Assembly (NCBI RefSeq): GCF_002252475.1
Contig: NZ_NNRK01000034.1
Span: 310,001 to 374,000, forward strand
DNA from: Brucella rhizosphaerae
Lineage (GTDB): Bacteria > Pseudomonadota > Alphaproteobacteria > Rhizobiales > Rhizobiaceae
Length of the DNA: 64,000 nucleotides
Direction of reading: 5' to 3'
Under the pieces are notes generated by a model, which saw nothing but the letters and a program-made list of their open reading frames with translations, made no database searches and was not told the origin of the DNA. Shown in pieces: positions 20,165-29,061 of this stretch; the stretch's first letter is position 1; each line of letters starts with the position of its first letter. A program made the position numbers and the translations under genes.

Positions 20165-20651
20165 TTCTGACCTCTCGCCGTCCTGTCATGTCGGGCAGTT
20201 TCAGGGCAAGGGGGAGGGACCGACTGAAACTGCGAAAACGAATAACTACGCGGTTTTCCCGCTTGTGATCGAAAAACAGTTACAAGAGTTTTGGCTTTTG
20301 CAGGCCTGTGAAAACTGCTGAGACTGCTCTGTTACCGTTTTTACGATTCTGTTTTTCTTTGTCTTTGCCGCGCCGCCTTGCTAGAGATGTGCAGCCGAAG
20401 CAATATCTCATATTGCACCTTCTTGGTTAAGGAGGTCTCAACAGGGGATATCGGCTACAGCATCGGCTCAAAAAATCGGTATCGATTTTTGGAAAGCACG
20501 ATGCATGGATTAAATATGGCAGAGCGTCCGTGGGTAGCACCCAAGTGGGCGCGCGGCGCTCTGAAGGATTTTCAGGGATTGTGAACCGTGTTCTGCGCCT
20601 GAAAATGCCTGAAAGCGACTTTTAGAGCTTTGCTCAAAAAATGGGGTGGAG
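20165..20651. other. Divergent intergenic region of 487 bases
   Basis: Lies between the SH3-protein gene (- strand) and a dehydrogenase gene (+ strand), so it must carry both promoters. From 20165 to 20459 I see no gene or clear element; 20460-20563 is a diverged two-hairpin repeat. GGGGTGGAG before 20652 serves as ribosome binding site. Confidence 0.5.
20460..20563 (+). repeat. Two-hairpin composite repeat, diverged copy
   Basis: Module B (20460-20504): GCATCG / CGATGC ends around AAAAATCG GTA TCGATTTTT. The linker is ATGGATTAAATATGG. Module A (20520-20563): CAGAGCG / CGCTCTG ends. Layout and spacing match the copies at 9110 and 10859, while the stem sequences differ but stay paired. Confidence 0.65.
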
Positions 20652-21656
20652 ATGTCGAACAAGAAGAAACCACTGGTGGTTCTTACCCGAAAACTGCCTG
20701 ACCCGGTTGAAACCCGAATGCGGGAATTGTTCGACGCACGTTTAAATATAGACGACCATCGCATGTCGCAGCCTGAAATCATCGCTGCGATGAAAGAGGC
20801 AGATGTTCTCGTACCCTGCATTACTGACGTGATCGATGCGGCTGCGATTGAACAGGCCGGGCCAAATCTCAAACTCATCGCGAATTTTGGCAATGGCGTC
20901 GATAATATCGACGTGGCTGCAGCTGCAAAGCGCGGTATCACCGTCACCAACACACCCAATGTGCTGACCGAAGACACTGCCGACATGACGCTGGCGCTGT
21001 TGCTGATGGTGCCTCGCCGGCTGGTTGAGGGCGCGAATGTACTGAACGAGCGCGATGGAGAATGGCCGGGCTGGTCACCGACATGGATGCTCGGACGCCG
21101 TATCTGGGGCAAGCGCCTCGGTATCGTCGGCATGGGCCGCATTGGTACTGCCGTTGCACGCCGCGCCAAGGCTTTTGGCCTCTCAATCCATTATCACAAT
21201 CGCAAGCGTGTCAGCGCGCAGGTCGAGGAAGAGCTGGAAGCAACCTATTGGGACAGTCTTGATCAGATGCTGGCTCGTATGGACATTATTTCGGTTAATT
21301 GCCCGTCGACGCCGGCAACATTTCATCTGCTTTCAGCCCGCAGAATAGCGCTCATGCAGCCAACAGCCTATCTGGTCAACACGGCGCGTGGTCAGATTAT
21401 CGATGAGAATGCGCTGGTTGAGCTGATCGAACAGGGCAAGATTGCGGGCGCGGGTCTCGATGTGTTCGAGCATGAACCGGCGGTCAATCCGCAGCTTCTT
21501 TCACTGGCTGAAAAAGGCAAAGTCGTGTTGCTACCGCATATGGGGTCGGCCACGATTGAAGGCCGGGTCGATATGGGCGACAAGGTGATTATCAATATCC
21601 GGGCTTTTGTCGACGGCCATCGCCCGCCGGACCGTGTCCTGCCTAATCGCGTTTGA
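20652..21656 (+). CDS. D-isomer-specific 2-hydroxyacid dehydrogenase (glyoxylate reductase type)
   Basis: NAD(P)-dependent oxidoreductase, 334 residues from ATG 20652. It shows the Rossmann motif GIVGMGRIGTAVARRAKAFG at about residues 157-176 and the catalytic trio Arg (VNTARGQIIDE), Glu (DVFEHEP) and His (LPHMGSAT). NFGNGVDNIDVAAA in the substrate domain fits the glyoxylate reductase (GyaR) group. The exact substrate is not certain. It has no operon partner. Confidence 0.85.
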   Translation: MSNKKKPLVVLTRKLPDPVETRMRELFDARLNIDDHRMSQPEIIAAMKEADVLVPCITDVIDAAAIEQAGPNLKLIANFGNGVDNIDVAAAAKRGITVTNTPNVLTEDTADMTLALLLMVPRRLVEGANVLNERDGEWPGWSPTWMLGRRIWGKRLGIVGMGRIGTAVARRAKAFGLSIHYHNRKRVSAQVEEELEATYWDSLDQMLARMDIISVNCPSTPATFHLLSARRIALMQPTAYLVNTARGQIIDENALVELIEQGKIAGAGLDVFEHEPAVNPQLLSLAEKGKVVLLPHMGSATIEGRVDMGDKVIINIRAFVDGHRPPDRVLPNRV

Positions 21657-21659
21657 AGC

Positions 21660-21761
21660 TAAAGCGTGTCGCGTTTATAAAATCCATGCGACAGGCTTTA
21701 AATCTTTGTTTTTTGCGCATGTCTTTATCCCAACATCGGTTCTCACTTTTGGGAGAGCTGC
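21660..21761 (-). repeat. Two-hairpin composite repeat, inverted orientation
   Basis: Here the modules appear in A-linker-B order on the + strand. A: AAAGC ... TGTCGC / GCGACA ... GCTTT (21660-21700). Linker: AATCTTTGTTTTTTGC. B: GCATGTCTTTATCCCAACATC ending at 21761, diverged from the GGTTCCCAC / GTGGGAACC core. It fills the gap between two converging genes. Confidence 0.65.
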
Positions 21762-21762
21762 G

Positions 21763-22599
21763 CTATTTGCTGGCCGTAACCGAACCATCGGGACTGTCGC
21801 CGGCAATAAATTTCAGCACCGTGTGCGCATATAGGCGAGGATTTTCCGCCGGAACGCCATGACCTGAATCGGGCAGAATAACCAGCCGGGCGCCGGGAAT
21901 ATGATCTGCAATAAACTCGGTATGCTCACGCGTGATTGCAGTATCGCGATCACCGATAACGATAGCAGTTCGCACGGTAATCTTTGACAAGTCCTGCGCC
22001 GTATAGTTCGGCTCGTTCGCCCAGAGGGCATGGATTTCCTTGTCGATACTTTCATAGTGGCGCAATTCGGGAAGCGGCTTGCCTTCGGCGCGCGCCAGCA
22101 CATAGCCTGTCGATCCTTCGGGCGTGACATTGGCGGCTTGCGCAAACAGACTTTTCAGCCTTTCGGGATAGCGCATGGCAATATCGATGCCGATAATGCC
22201 GCCATCACTCCAGCCGACCAGATCGACCTTGCCGATATCGAGATAATCCAGCAGTGCTACATAATCATCGGCCATCAACTCATAGGTGAGGGGTTCGGTC
22301 GTGCGTGTCGAGCGTCCCTGACCACGACTGTCTGCGACAATCACCGTATGATCGCGAGCGAGAATCGGCAGTTGCGCGTCCCAGACATGCTGATCGGATA
22401 AACCGCCATGGATGAGAAGAATTGGCGGCCCTTTGCCCGCGACACGATAATACATCTCAATGCCATTGACGCTGGCAAAGCTGGCTGGCGATGCGGTTAT
22501 GGTCATGCGGGCAACTCTTTCAAATGAGACAGCGGAAGGGAAAAAGGCTCCGAGGCCGAGAATCAGCCCTGCGATCCATATTGTTCCTTTTCGCTTCAT
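21763..22599 (-). CDS. Alpha/beta hydrolase with N-terminal membrane or signal segment
   Basis: The 278-residue protein begins with a hydrophobic segment (KGTIWIAGLILGLGAFFPSA) that could be a signal peptide or anchor. The hydrolase fold shows the oxyanion HGG in PPILLIHGGLSDQHVWD, the nucleophile elbow VGWSDGGIIG (Ser) and the catalytic His in PDSGHGVPAENP. The substrate is unknown. Its start is 10 bases after the stop codon of the NlpC/P60 gene, so the two are probably cotranscribed. Confidence 0.82.
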   Translation of the reverse strand: MKRKGTIWIAGLILGLGAFFPSAVSFERVARMTITASPASFASVNGIEMYYRVAGKGPPILLIHGGLSDQHVWDAQLPILARDHTVIVADSRGQGRSTRTTEPLTYELMADDYVALLDYLDIGKVDLVGWSDGGIIGIDIAMRYPERLKSLFAQAANVTPEGSTGYVLARAEGKPLPELRHYESIDKEIHALWANEPNYTAQDLSKITVRTAIVIGDRDTAITREHTEFIADHIPGARLVILPDSGHGVPAENPRLYAHTVLKFIAGDSPDGSVTASK

Positions 22600-22609
22600 G
22601 GTCTCACGC

Positions 22610-23470
22610 TTAGGGTCTTCTGATCAGGGTTGGCAGATCGTAGAGATAGGCGATACGCTTGATTGCATCGTGAAGCGGCTCCATTGTCACGGTCATGGTA
22701 TGGCCACTGGCATGGATCAGCATATCGGCAGCCGCGCAGATCGCGACATGGCCTTTCCAGAACACCAGATCACCGCGCTTGAGATTGGAATAGTCAGCGT
22801 CCGGCTCGATGATTTCGCCGAGCGTGTTTTGCTGCATGTCCGAATCGCGCAAGACCTTGCGGCCTGAAACCCACATCGAAAGCTGCACGATGCCGGAGCA
22901 ATCGATACCAAAACCCGACGTTCCGCCCCACAGATAGGGCGTATGCAGTAATGTTTCGGCAACCGCGACATAGTCAGCGGCATGCTGATCAAGGGGCGCG
23001 AGATGGGTTGCAATCAGCGCTTCACCATTCTCAAGCAACGCATATTGCGTGCCGCGTGTTTCAGCCGAGCCAGCGATGCGCACGCGTGAGCCAAGCGAAA
23101 GTGCTTTGGTGTGCGGGAAGCGAAGATCCGAGCCGGGATAGATGAACGTGCGCGGCACGATAACCATATGTGTTGCATCTGCACCTGGCATTTCCAGCGA
23201 TGCCGCAGATACGTAGCCGGTATAGCCATCGCGTTCGGCCTGAACCCAGGACCAGCCGTCCTGCTCTTCGAACACGCGTACCATGTCGCCGAAAATGATC
23301 TGGGTTTGCGGCCCGCTGTCCGGCCGTGGTTCGGCCCGAAGATCGAGCACAGAAGCCGAAACCTGCATCTGGGTGCCAGCGGTAAAGCGGCTCGCTTCCA
23401 CCTTGCCGCTCAATCGTTCGTCGGCGAGATCCGGACGATAGGCATTCAAACGACGGTCGAGCATGCTCAC
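22610..23470 (-). CDS. NlpC/P60 family cell-wall peptidase with SH3 domains
   Basis: The 286-residue protein probably cleaves peptidoglycan stem peptides (dipeptidyl-peptidase VI type). Two SH3-like stretches (about residues 35-100 and 110-150) precede the catalytic domain. The catalytic Cys is in GIDCSGIVQLSMW at about residue 192 and the His in WKGHVAICAAADMLIHASGH. No signal peptide is seen, so it may act in the cytoplasm on recycled muropeptides, as described for related proteins. It overlaps the MarR gene upstream by 4 bases. Confidence 0.87.
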   Translation of the reverse strand: MSMLDRRLNAYRPDLADERLSGKVEASRFTAGTQMQVSASVLDLRAEPRPDSGPQTQIIFGDMVRVFEEQDGWSWVQAERDGYTGYVSAASLEMPGADATHMVIVPRTFIYPGSDLRFPHTKALSLGSRVRIAGSAETRGTQYALLENGEALIATHLAPLDQHAADYVAVAETLLHTPYLWGGTSGFGIDCSGIVQLSMWVSGRKVLRDSDMQQNTLGEIIEPDADYSNLKRGDLVFWKGHVAICAAADMLIHASGHTMTVTMEPLHDAIKRIAYLYDLPTLIRRP

Positions 23471-23817
23471 AGTGGTAACTCCCTGGCCTTAGCGATCACC
23501 AGATCGCCCAATCTTTCGACATATAGTGCGCCAGTAACGGTTCTCTTTACTAGCACATTTCGACGATCTTTTTCATCACGATGCCGGGATACAAGATCGA
23601 GCGCTCCCATCGTATCGAGGGCGCGGGTAATCACCGGCTTGGTGACATTCAGCTTGGCTGCAAGCCCCCGAACGGTGTGCGGCGGCGGCTCCAGATAAAT
23701 GGTGAGAAGAATAGCGACCTGACGCGTTGTCAGGTCGGGCATCTCGTCCCGCACCTGTTCCAGCGACAAGGTTCGCAGCAATGTCAGCGCCTGCAAAGGT
23801 TTCAGTTCAACGGGCAT
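23467..23817 (-). CDS. MarR family transcriptional regulator
   Basis: A 116-residue winged-helix protein with the helix-turn-helix DLTTRQVAILLTIYLEPPPHTVRGLAAKLNVTKPVITRALDT split over residues 28-70 and the wing segment HRDEKDRRNVLVKRT. It is short for MarR and lacks a long C-terminal dimerisation helix. Translationally coupled to the NlpC/P60 gene, so it may regulate that operon. Confidence 0.8.
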   Translation of the reverse strand: MPVELKPLQALTLLRTLSLEQVRDEMPDLTTRQVAILLTIYLEPPPHTVRGLAAKLNVTKPVITRALDTMGALDLVSRHRDEKDRRNVLVKRTVTGALYVERLGDLVIAKARELPL

Positions 23818-23915
23818 ATATCACAAGCCGCTTAATGATCGTTTCGGACCCGTATCATTCAACGCCGTTTTCTCTTTGCTGGCAAGCATTTTCAGTTTGC
23901 CAATTATTGGGCCGG

Positions 23916-25298
23916 TCACAGAGCAGGATATTTCTCTTTGAGAAGCTGATAAAGCGCGCGGATTGCCTGTGCTTCACCGCCCACAGGTGAGGCAGGCTTT
24001 TCCGCTGGCACCCAGCCGTAAATATCAAAATGCGCCCAGCTTTTTGCCTTCTCGACAAAACGGCTCAAGAACAATGCAGCCGTTACCGAGCCTGCAAAGC
24101 CATCGGTGGTGACATTGTTGATGTCTGCCACGCGCGACGATAGTTTTTGCGCATAAGGCTGCCAGAGTGGCATGCGCCAGAGCGGGTCTGCTGTTTGATC
24201 AGCCTTCTCTGCGATGGCTGCGGCAAGCGCATCATCATGCGTATAGAAAGGTGGTAGGTCCGGGCCGAGCGCCACGCGCGCGGCACCTGTGAGCGTTGCC
24301 ATATCGATAACGAGGTCCGGCTCTTCTTCATCGGCAAGGGCCAGTGCGTCAGCCAGAACCAGACGGCCTTCAGCATCGGTGTTGCCGATTTCGACTGTTA
24401 GTCCTTTGCGGCTTTGCAGAACATCACTCGGGCGGAAAGCATTGCCGGCGATTGCGTTCTCGACAGCCGGTATCAGGACACGCAGCCGAACAGGGAGCTT
24501 CGCGTCCATGATGATGGAGGCAAGGCCCAGAACATTGGCAGCGCCACCCATATCTTTTTTCATGAGCAACATGCCAGAGGCAGGCTTGATGTCGAGGCCG
24601 CCCGTATCAAAGCAGACGCCCTTGCCGACGAGCGTGATTTTTGGGTCGCTGTCATTACCCCATGTGAGATCGATCAGCCGTGGTGCGATACTACCCGCGC
24701 GGCCAACCGCATGGATAAGGGGCAAGTTCTGTTTCAGGAGGGCATCACCTTCGACCGTGCTGATCTTTGCACCATTCCTGGACGCGAGATCACGTGCCGC
24801 CTGCTCCAGTGCGTCTGGTCCCATGTCATTGGTTGGTGTGTTGATGAGATCGCGGGTAAGCGTCACAGCATTGGCGATGCGCTGAGTTTCAGCGGCATCC
24901 ACGCTTTCAGAGACGGCAAGACGGATAATCTTACTATTGCCCTTGCGATAGCGCGTGAAACTATAGCCGCCCATAAGAAAAGCGAGTGCTGTCAATTCGG
25001 CATGTTCAGGCTTGCCTTCAATATGCCAGTCACCCTCGGGCAGACTGCGGGCAAGCTTACCAGCCAAAAGCTGCGATTGGCCGCCTTGTTCATCATCGCC
25101 TGTTCCAAACAGAGCGCCAGCGATTGAGCCATCTTTACCAGGAAGCACAAGAACGCGTCCGGCTTCGCCGTTAAAATCGTTCGCTTTGGCCCAGGACTGA
25201 GCGTTGGCAATAAAGGCAATCTGGTCGATTTTGTTTTTCCCGATGAACCAGATGGGGCGGCTGTCTGCCGATTTTGCGGTAACGATCTCAACGGTCAT
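23916..25298 (-). CDS. Leucyl aminopeptidase (M17 family)
   Basis: Manganese/zinc-dependent aminopeptidase that releases N-terminal amino acids. ATG 25298 behind GAGGAATGTC is chosen over a longer frame to 25379, giving 460 residues starting MTVEIVTAKSAD. The metal site is complete: VGKGVCFDTGGLDIKPASG (Lys, Asp), MKKDMGGA (Asp) and the signature NTDAEGRLVLADAL (Asp, Glu, Arg). It lies upstream of MarR, NlpC/P60 and hydrolase genes on the same strand (98 bases to MarR), which may link it to peptide or muropeptide turnover. Confidence 0.92.
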   Translation of the reverse strand: MTVEIVTAKSADSRPIWFIGKNKIDQIAFIANAQSWAKANDFNGEAGRVLVLPGKDGSIAGALFGTGDDEQGGQSQLLAGKLARSLPEGDWHIEGKPEHAELTALAFLMGGYSFTRYRKGNSKIIRLAVSESVDAAETQRIANAVTLTRDLINTPTNDMGPDALEQAARDLASRNGAKISTVEGDALLKQNLPLIHAVGRAGSIAPRLIDLTWGNDSDPKITLVGKGVCFDTGGLDIKPASGMLLMKKDMGGAANVLGLASIIMDAKLPVRLRVLIPAVENAIAGNAFRPSDVLQSRKGLTVEIGNTDAEGRLVLADALALADEEEPDLVIDMATLTGAARVALGPDLPPFYTHDDALAAAIAEKADQTADPLWRMPLWQPYAQKLSSRVADINNVTTDGFAGSVTAALFLSRFVEKAKSWAHFDIYGWVPAEKPASPVGGEAQAIRALYQLLKEKYPAL

Positions 25299-25326
25299 GA
25301 CATTCCTCGGCGGTAAAAAACTGTAG

Positions 25327-25400
25327 CTGGTGGATTGAATTTGACGTTTGAATCCCGACCGACACAAATGCCTTTTCAAACGTCAAATTCAATCCATCAG
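25327..25400. repeat. Near-perfect 26-bp inverted repeat with 22-base spacer
   Basis: Left arm 25327-25352 and right arm 25375-25400 pair at 25 of 26 positions; the 22 inner base pairs (from TGGATTGAATTTGACG) are perfect. It lies 29 bases upstream of the aminopeptidase start. It is A/T-rich and lacks the form of a terminator. It could be a cruciform, a regulator site or a miniature repeat. Confidence 0.9.
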
Positions 25401-25470
25401 ATTCATAAACTTGCTGGTGGTCCTTTTGATTCCGACCTTTGTGCGCCCGATTGAGCGCACGCCGTCTGAT

Positions 25471-25511
25471 CAATAAACAAATAGCCACCCGGCGTGAACC
25501 GGGTGGCTATT
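25471..25511 (-). terminator. Rho-independent terminator of the pilin gene
   Basis: Perfect stem AATAGCCACCCGG / CCGGGTGGCTATT. Read on the - strand it is followed by TGTTTATTG. It lies 25 bases downstream of the small - strand gene at 25536-25715 and supports that gene as real. Confidence 0.8.
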
Positions 25512-25535
25512 CAATTCTGCATGAAGGCGAACCAC

Positions 25536-25715
25536 TCAGTTTCGTTCGACGAACTGAACCTGCACTGCCTTATAATCGAAAGCGGAAGCGGGCTTTCCGG
25601 CGAAAAGCGCCATGCCACTAATGACGGCGATAATGGCAAGCGCACCGATGAGTGTGCATTCGATCATCGCTGCACCCGATCTGTTTTTGAAAAAGCGCGT
25701 CATCAAAGCCGGCAT
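25536..25715 (-). CDS. Flp/Fap-type pilin-like small protein (59 aa)
   Basis: A 59-residue frame from ATG 25715, behind CAGGGTAAG, to TGA at 25538-25536. It starts MPALMTRFFKNRSGAAMIEC and continues with a hydrophobic helix TLIGALAIIAVISGMALFAG. A short basic leader, Gly-Ala, a Glu five residues after the Gly (GAAMIE, compare GATAIEYGLI in Flp pilins) and a single following helix are the class IVb Flp prepilin layout, which a TadV/CpaA-type peptidase would cut after Gly14. The usual Tyr after Glu is Cys here. No tad/cpa genes lie nearby. A strong terminator follows. Confidence 0.75.
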   Translation of the reverse strand: MPALMTRFFKNRSGAAMIECTLIGALAIIAVISGMALFAGKPASAFDYKAVQVQFVERN

Positions 25716-25921
25716 GTTACTTACCCTGAGCTGAAGTCTCGTTGGGGTTCCTTGTAGTGCCTGCCAATTGTGATGAGTTTAAGAAACAAGGAAAACAAAA
25801 CGTTAATATCGCCCGAATGGTGCTTGTGGGTGACTTCGATCCGGTTTGGGTTAACGGATGGCAAATGTGGGTTCTGCGGCTTATATGAAGCTGACTGAAC
25901 TATTTGCTGGAAAGATGATCA

Positions 25922-26803
25922 ATGCCCGAATTGCCAGAGGTCGAGACGGTTCGCCGTGGATTGCAGCCCTTCATGGAAGGCGCAAATGTGGAGCGGGTTG
26001 AGCAGAACAGAGCAGATCTGCGCTTCCCTTTTCCCGACCAGTTCGTGGAGCGTATTTCAGGCCACCGTATTGAGGCATTGGGACGTCGTGCGAAATATCT
26101 GACCATGCATCTTGATGATGGATTGTCGATTATCAGCCATCTTGGAATGTCGGGTTCGTTTCGCATCGAAGCAGATGAAGCAGAAGGAATGCCCGGCGGC
26201 TTCCATCATGAACGATCCAAAATCGCCAAGCACGATCATGTTGTCTTTCATATGTTACGCACTGACGGCTCGAAGGCGCGCATCATCTATAATGATCCGC
26301 GCCGCTTCGGTTTCATGCTCTTTGCCGAGAGTGGTACACTCGATGATCATCCGTTGCTCAAAGGGCTCGGCATTGAGCCAACCGGCAATCGACTTTCCGG
26401 TGAATTGCTGGGCACTCTCTTTGAAGGCCGCAAGACACCATTAAAAGCGGCGCTGCTTGATCAGCGACTGATTGCAGGGCTTGGCAATATTTATGTTTGT
26501 GAGGCGTTGTGGCGCTCACGGCTCTCGCCCATGCGGGCCGCAGGTTCCATCGTGAAGGATAAGGAGACGCTTGATCGTCTCGCAGGGGATATTCGCACTG
26601 TGATTGCGGAAGCCATTGCTGCGGGTGGATCGAGCCTGAAAGACTATATTCAGGCTGACGGCGCGCTTGGCTATTTTCAGCACTCATTCTCAGTCTATGG
26701 CCGCGAGGCGCAGCCTTGCCGCTCTCCGGGCTGTACTGGCATGGTCGAGCGCGCTGTGCAGGCTGGTCGGTCGACCTTTTTCTGCGCAACCTGCCAAAGC
26801 TGA
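25922..26803 (+). CDS. mutM: Formamidopyrimidine-DNA glycosylase
   Basis: Base-excision repair enzyme that removes 8-oxoguanine and nicks the site. The 293-residue protein begins [14 protein letters not shown], where Pro2 is the catalytic nucleophile and Glu3 also acts. Lys in GRRAKYL is present at about residue 60. The C-terminal zinc finger is Cys-4-Cys ... FFCATCQS, and [19 protein letters not shown] precedes it. It stands alone on the + strand just before the crotonase gene. Confidence 0.96.
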   Translation: MPELPEVETVRRGLQPFMEGANVERVEQNRADLRFPFPDQFVERISGHRIEALGRRAKYLTMHLDDGLSIISHLGMSGSFRIEADEAEGMPGGFHHERSKIAKHDHVVFHMLRTDGSKARIIYNDPRRFGFMLFAESGTLDDHPLLKGLGIEPTGNRLSGELLGTLFEGRKTPLKAALLDQRLIAGLGNIYVCEALWRSRLSPMRAAGSIVKDKETLDRLAGDIRTVIAEAIAAGGSSLKDYIQADGALGYFQHSFSVYGREAQPCRSPGCTGMVERAVQAGRSTFFCATCQS

Positions 26804-26910
26804 TATTGAATTGATCTTGCGGTGATCTTGCCAAATTAAAACCGGCGGTACACCTTGGCTGCCGAAATGGGCCAGCGAAAACTGGTCTGATGAAGGAGGA
26901 GAAATATTCC

Positions 26911-27684
26911 ATGGCCTATGAAACGATCGTTGTGGAGACACGCGCTGGCGTTGGTCTTGTTCGTCTTAATCGGCCGCAGGCGCTCAATGCGCTGAACAGC
27001 ACCGTGTTGAAAGAGCTGACCGAAGCCCTGGCTGCGTTTGATGCAGATGGCAAAATCGGGGCGATCGTACTCACGGGTTCGGAAAAAGCTTTCGCAGCGG
27101 GTGCCGATATCAAGGAAATGCAGCCGATCAACTTCGTTGACGCCTATTTGCAGGACATGTTTGCTGACTGGCGCAAGGTGGATCGCGTTCGCAAGCCGAT
27201 CATTGCGGCTGTGTCAGGCTATGCGCTGGGTGGTGGTTGCGAACTGGCCATGATGTGCGATTTCATTATCGCGGCCACCAACGCCAAATTCGGTCAGCCG
27301 GAAATCACGCTCGGTGTTATGCCGGGAATGGGCGGCTCCCAGCGCCTGACGCGCTATGTCGGTAAATCCAAAGCCATGGATATGTGTCTGACCGGACGCA
27401 TGATGGATGCGCAAGAAGCTGAGCGTTGCGGCCTTGTCTCGCGTCTTGTTGCTCCGGAAGAGCTTATCGAGGAGGCGTTGAAGGCCGCCGAGCGCATTGC
27501 CTCCTTCTCACAGCCTTCAGTGCAGATGGTGAAGGAATCGGTCAATCGTTCCTATGAAATGACATTGGACGAAGGTCTGCGTTTTGAACGCCGTCTGTTT
27601 CACTCGCTTTTTGCGACTGAGGATCAGAAAGAAGGCATGTCCGCTTTCATCGACAAGCGCACGCCATCTTTCAAGAATCGCTGA
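26911..27684 (+). CDS. Enoyl-CoA hydratase (crotonase family)
   Basis: Hydrates trans-2-enoyl-CoA in beta-oxidation. ATG 26911 behind AAGGAGGAGA gives 257 residues. The oxyanion-hole segments [11 protein letters not shown] and [13 protein letters not shown] are present, with Glu in [18 protein letters not shown] and the second Glu in the [10 protein letters not shown] region. The sequence resembles the short-chain hydratase EchA8/FadB1 type. The gap of 107 bases after mutM suggests a separate promoter. Confidence 0.9.
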   Translation: MAYETIVVETRAGVGLVRLNRPQALNALNSTVLKELTEALAAFDADGKIGAIVLTGSEKAFAAGADIKEMQPINFVDAYLQDMFADWRKVDRVRKPIIAAVSGYALGGGCELAMMCDFIIAATNAKFGQPEITLGVMPGMGGSQRLTRYVGKSKAMDMCLTGRMMDAQEAERCGLVSRLVAPEELIEEALKAAERIASFSQPSVQMVKESVNRSYEMTLDEGLRFERRLFHSLFATEDQKEGMSAFIDKRTPSFKNR

Positions 27685-27938
27685 TCATCTGATCATAAAG
27701 GTCGGGCAGACTGTAGTAGTTTGACCGGATTGGTTTTATTTGTAGCCGTAATTTAAGTCGGAAGGCCGCATATCTGGCCTTTTGACGAAGCTGCCAATCA
27801 GAATCCTCGTTGACGCGGGGGCAAAGCTGATCTATAAGCCCGCCACGGATCGGCGGCCCTAGGCATTATGGCTGCCCTAGAGGTTTTGTGCCCGACGGTT
27901 ATATCCAGTGGGCTGCTGACAGAAAAAGAGAGGCATTT

Positions 27939-28205
27939 ATGGCCAATACTCCTTCGGCCAAGAAGGCAGTGCGCAAGATCGCTGCCCGCACCGAAATCAA
28001 TAAGTCGCGTCGTTCGCGCGTTCGTACCTTCCTCCGCAAGGTTGAAGATGCGCTCCTGAACGGCGACAAGGAAGCAGCATCGGTTGCTTTCAAGGCTGCT
28101 GAGCCTGAACTGATGCGCGCTGCTTCAAAGGGCGTCGTTCACAAGAATACCGCTGCTCGTAAGGTTTCGCGCCTTGCTGCACGCGTTAAGGCTCTGAACG
28201 CCTGA
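27939..28205 (+). CDS. rpsT: 30S ribosomal protein S20
   Basis: Primary 16S rRNA-binding protein. The ATG at 27939 behind AAAGAGAGG gives 88 residues starting [19 protein letters not shown]; an in-frame extension to 27888 is rejected. The three-helix sequence with [14 protein letters not shown] and [16 protein letters not shown] is typical. It lies upstream of dnaA as in Brucella and many Rhizobiales. Confidence 0.97.
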   Translation: MANTPSAKKAVRKIAARTEINKSRRSRVRTFLRKVEDALLNGDKEAASVAFKAAEPELMRAASKGVVHKNTAARKVSRLAARVKALNA

Positions 28206-28234
28206 TATAACCTAAAATTTAAACTAGGTTTTGG

Positions 28235-28270
28235 AAACCCGGCTCATTGTTAGCCGGGTTTTCTTTTTTT
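28235..28270 (+). terminator. Rho-independent terminator of rpsT
   Basis: A perfect 10-bp stem AAACCCGGCT / AGCCGGGTTT with a CATTGTT loop, followed by TCTTTTTTT. Confidence 0.88.
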
Positions 28271-29061
28271 GAGCTTTTTTAAAGAAACTGCCCCCATCAA
28301 ATTAGGGGCATGTTTTTTAGAGATATTCATATTATATCAATAATTTCAAGGCTCTCAAAAAAATGACTGGCTGTATTTCGCCTTTGTTTTCAAAAGCTTA
28401 CAAACCTTTATCCACAGTTATCCACAGCCCCTGCAGAGGACTCGGAAGACCATCTGAGTCAAGCCATTTTTTTAAAATTTATTTTGTCGGAGAACATATC
28501 GTGGCCACCTAAAAAATCCGTTCGGGAAACGCATTGAATCCAAAGGTGTTATTTGTTTGACGCGCGATTCTCTGGTGCGTTGCATTGACCATGCAAGTCT
28601 TAATTGAAGAAAAAACTGCAGATCTTAGGCTTGCTCTTTGCCGCGAGGCTTCGCTAAAGTCAGGACATCAGAGGGGTGGGCCCACGGCCCGGAGTTAGCA
28701 TCACATTGAGTCTTCAATTGACGTGGGCAGTCTTGTCCGCGGATGCTGAGTTCTGGTCTTAAGGCCCTGTTCCTATTAAGTTTGTCTCTCATGGCCATTG
28801 CTTACCATTCATTAACCGGAATGCTGTTTTAGGCGCATCTTCGTTAATTGAATGGTTGTCGCAAGACCCGTTCCGGGCAATCAGCCTTGAGCAAGAATTG
28901 TGTGAGTCGTAACGCGTAGCCGGAAAGGAGCATCCGGGCACCGGTCCACGGCAGCTGTTTGAAGCGTGGACTGTTTGAGTTTGTGTTTGGCCCTCCCGAT
29001 TAGGTGCCAGTGTGAAGTGAGTACCCGCGAGGCGACTGGATCATAAGATTCGGCGGACCTT
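28271..29061 (+). promoter_or_regulatory. dnaA leader with DnaA boxes, GANTC cluster and hairpin
   Basis: A gap of about 790 bases after the rpsT terminator without a gene I can support. Two perfect DnaA boxes TTATCCACA lie at 28408-28416 and 28418-28426, in direct orientation one base apart, suggesting autoregulation or replication-linked control. Seven CcrM-type GANTC sites lie at 28439, 28456, 28536, 28566, 28708, 28904 and 29047. A hairpin with arms GTCCACG / CGTGGAC spans 28944-28971. An inverted pair GCCCACG / CGTGGGC spans about 28680-28740. The chromosomal origin in this group is usually placed near hemE, so this is probably the dnaA control region and not oriC. Confidence 0.7.

Noticed and set aside
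28271-29061. Chromosomal origin of replication next to dnaA
   Set aside because: Two DnaA boxes are present, but a cluster of boxes with an A/T-rich unwinding element is not, and in alphaproteobacteria the origin is usually near hemE. Treated as dnaA control region.
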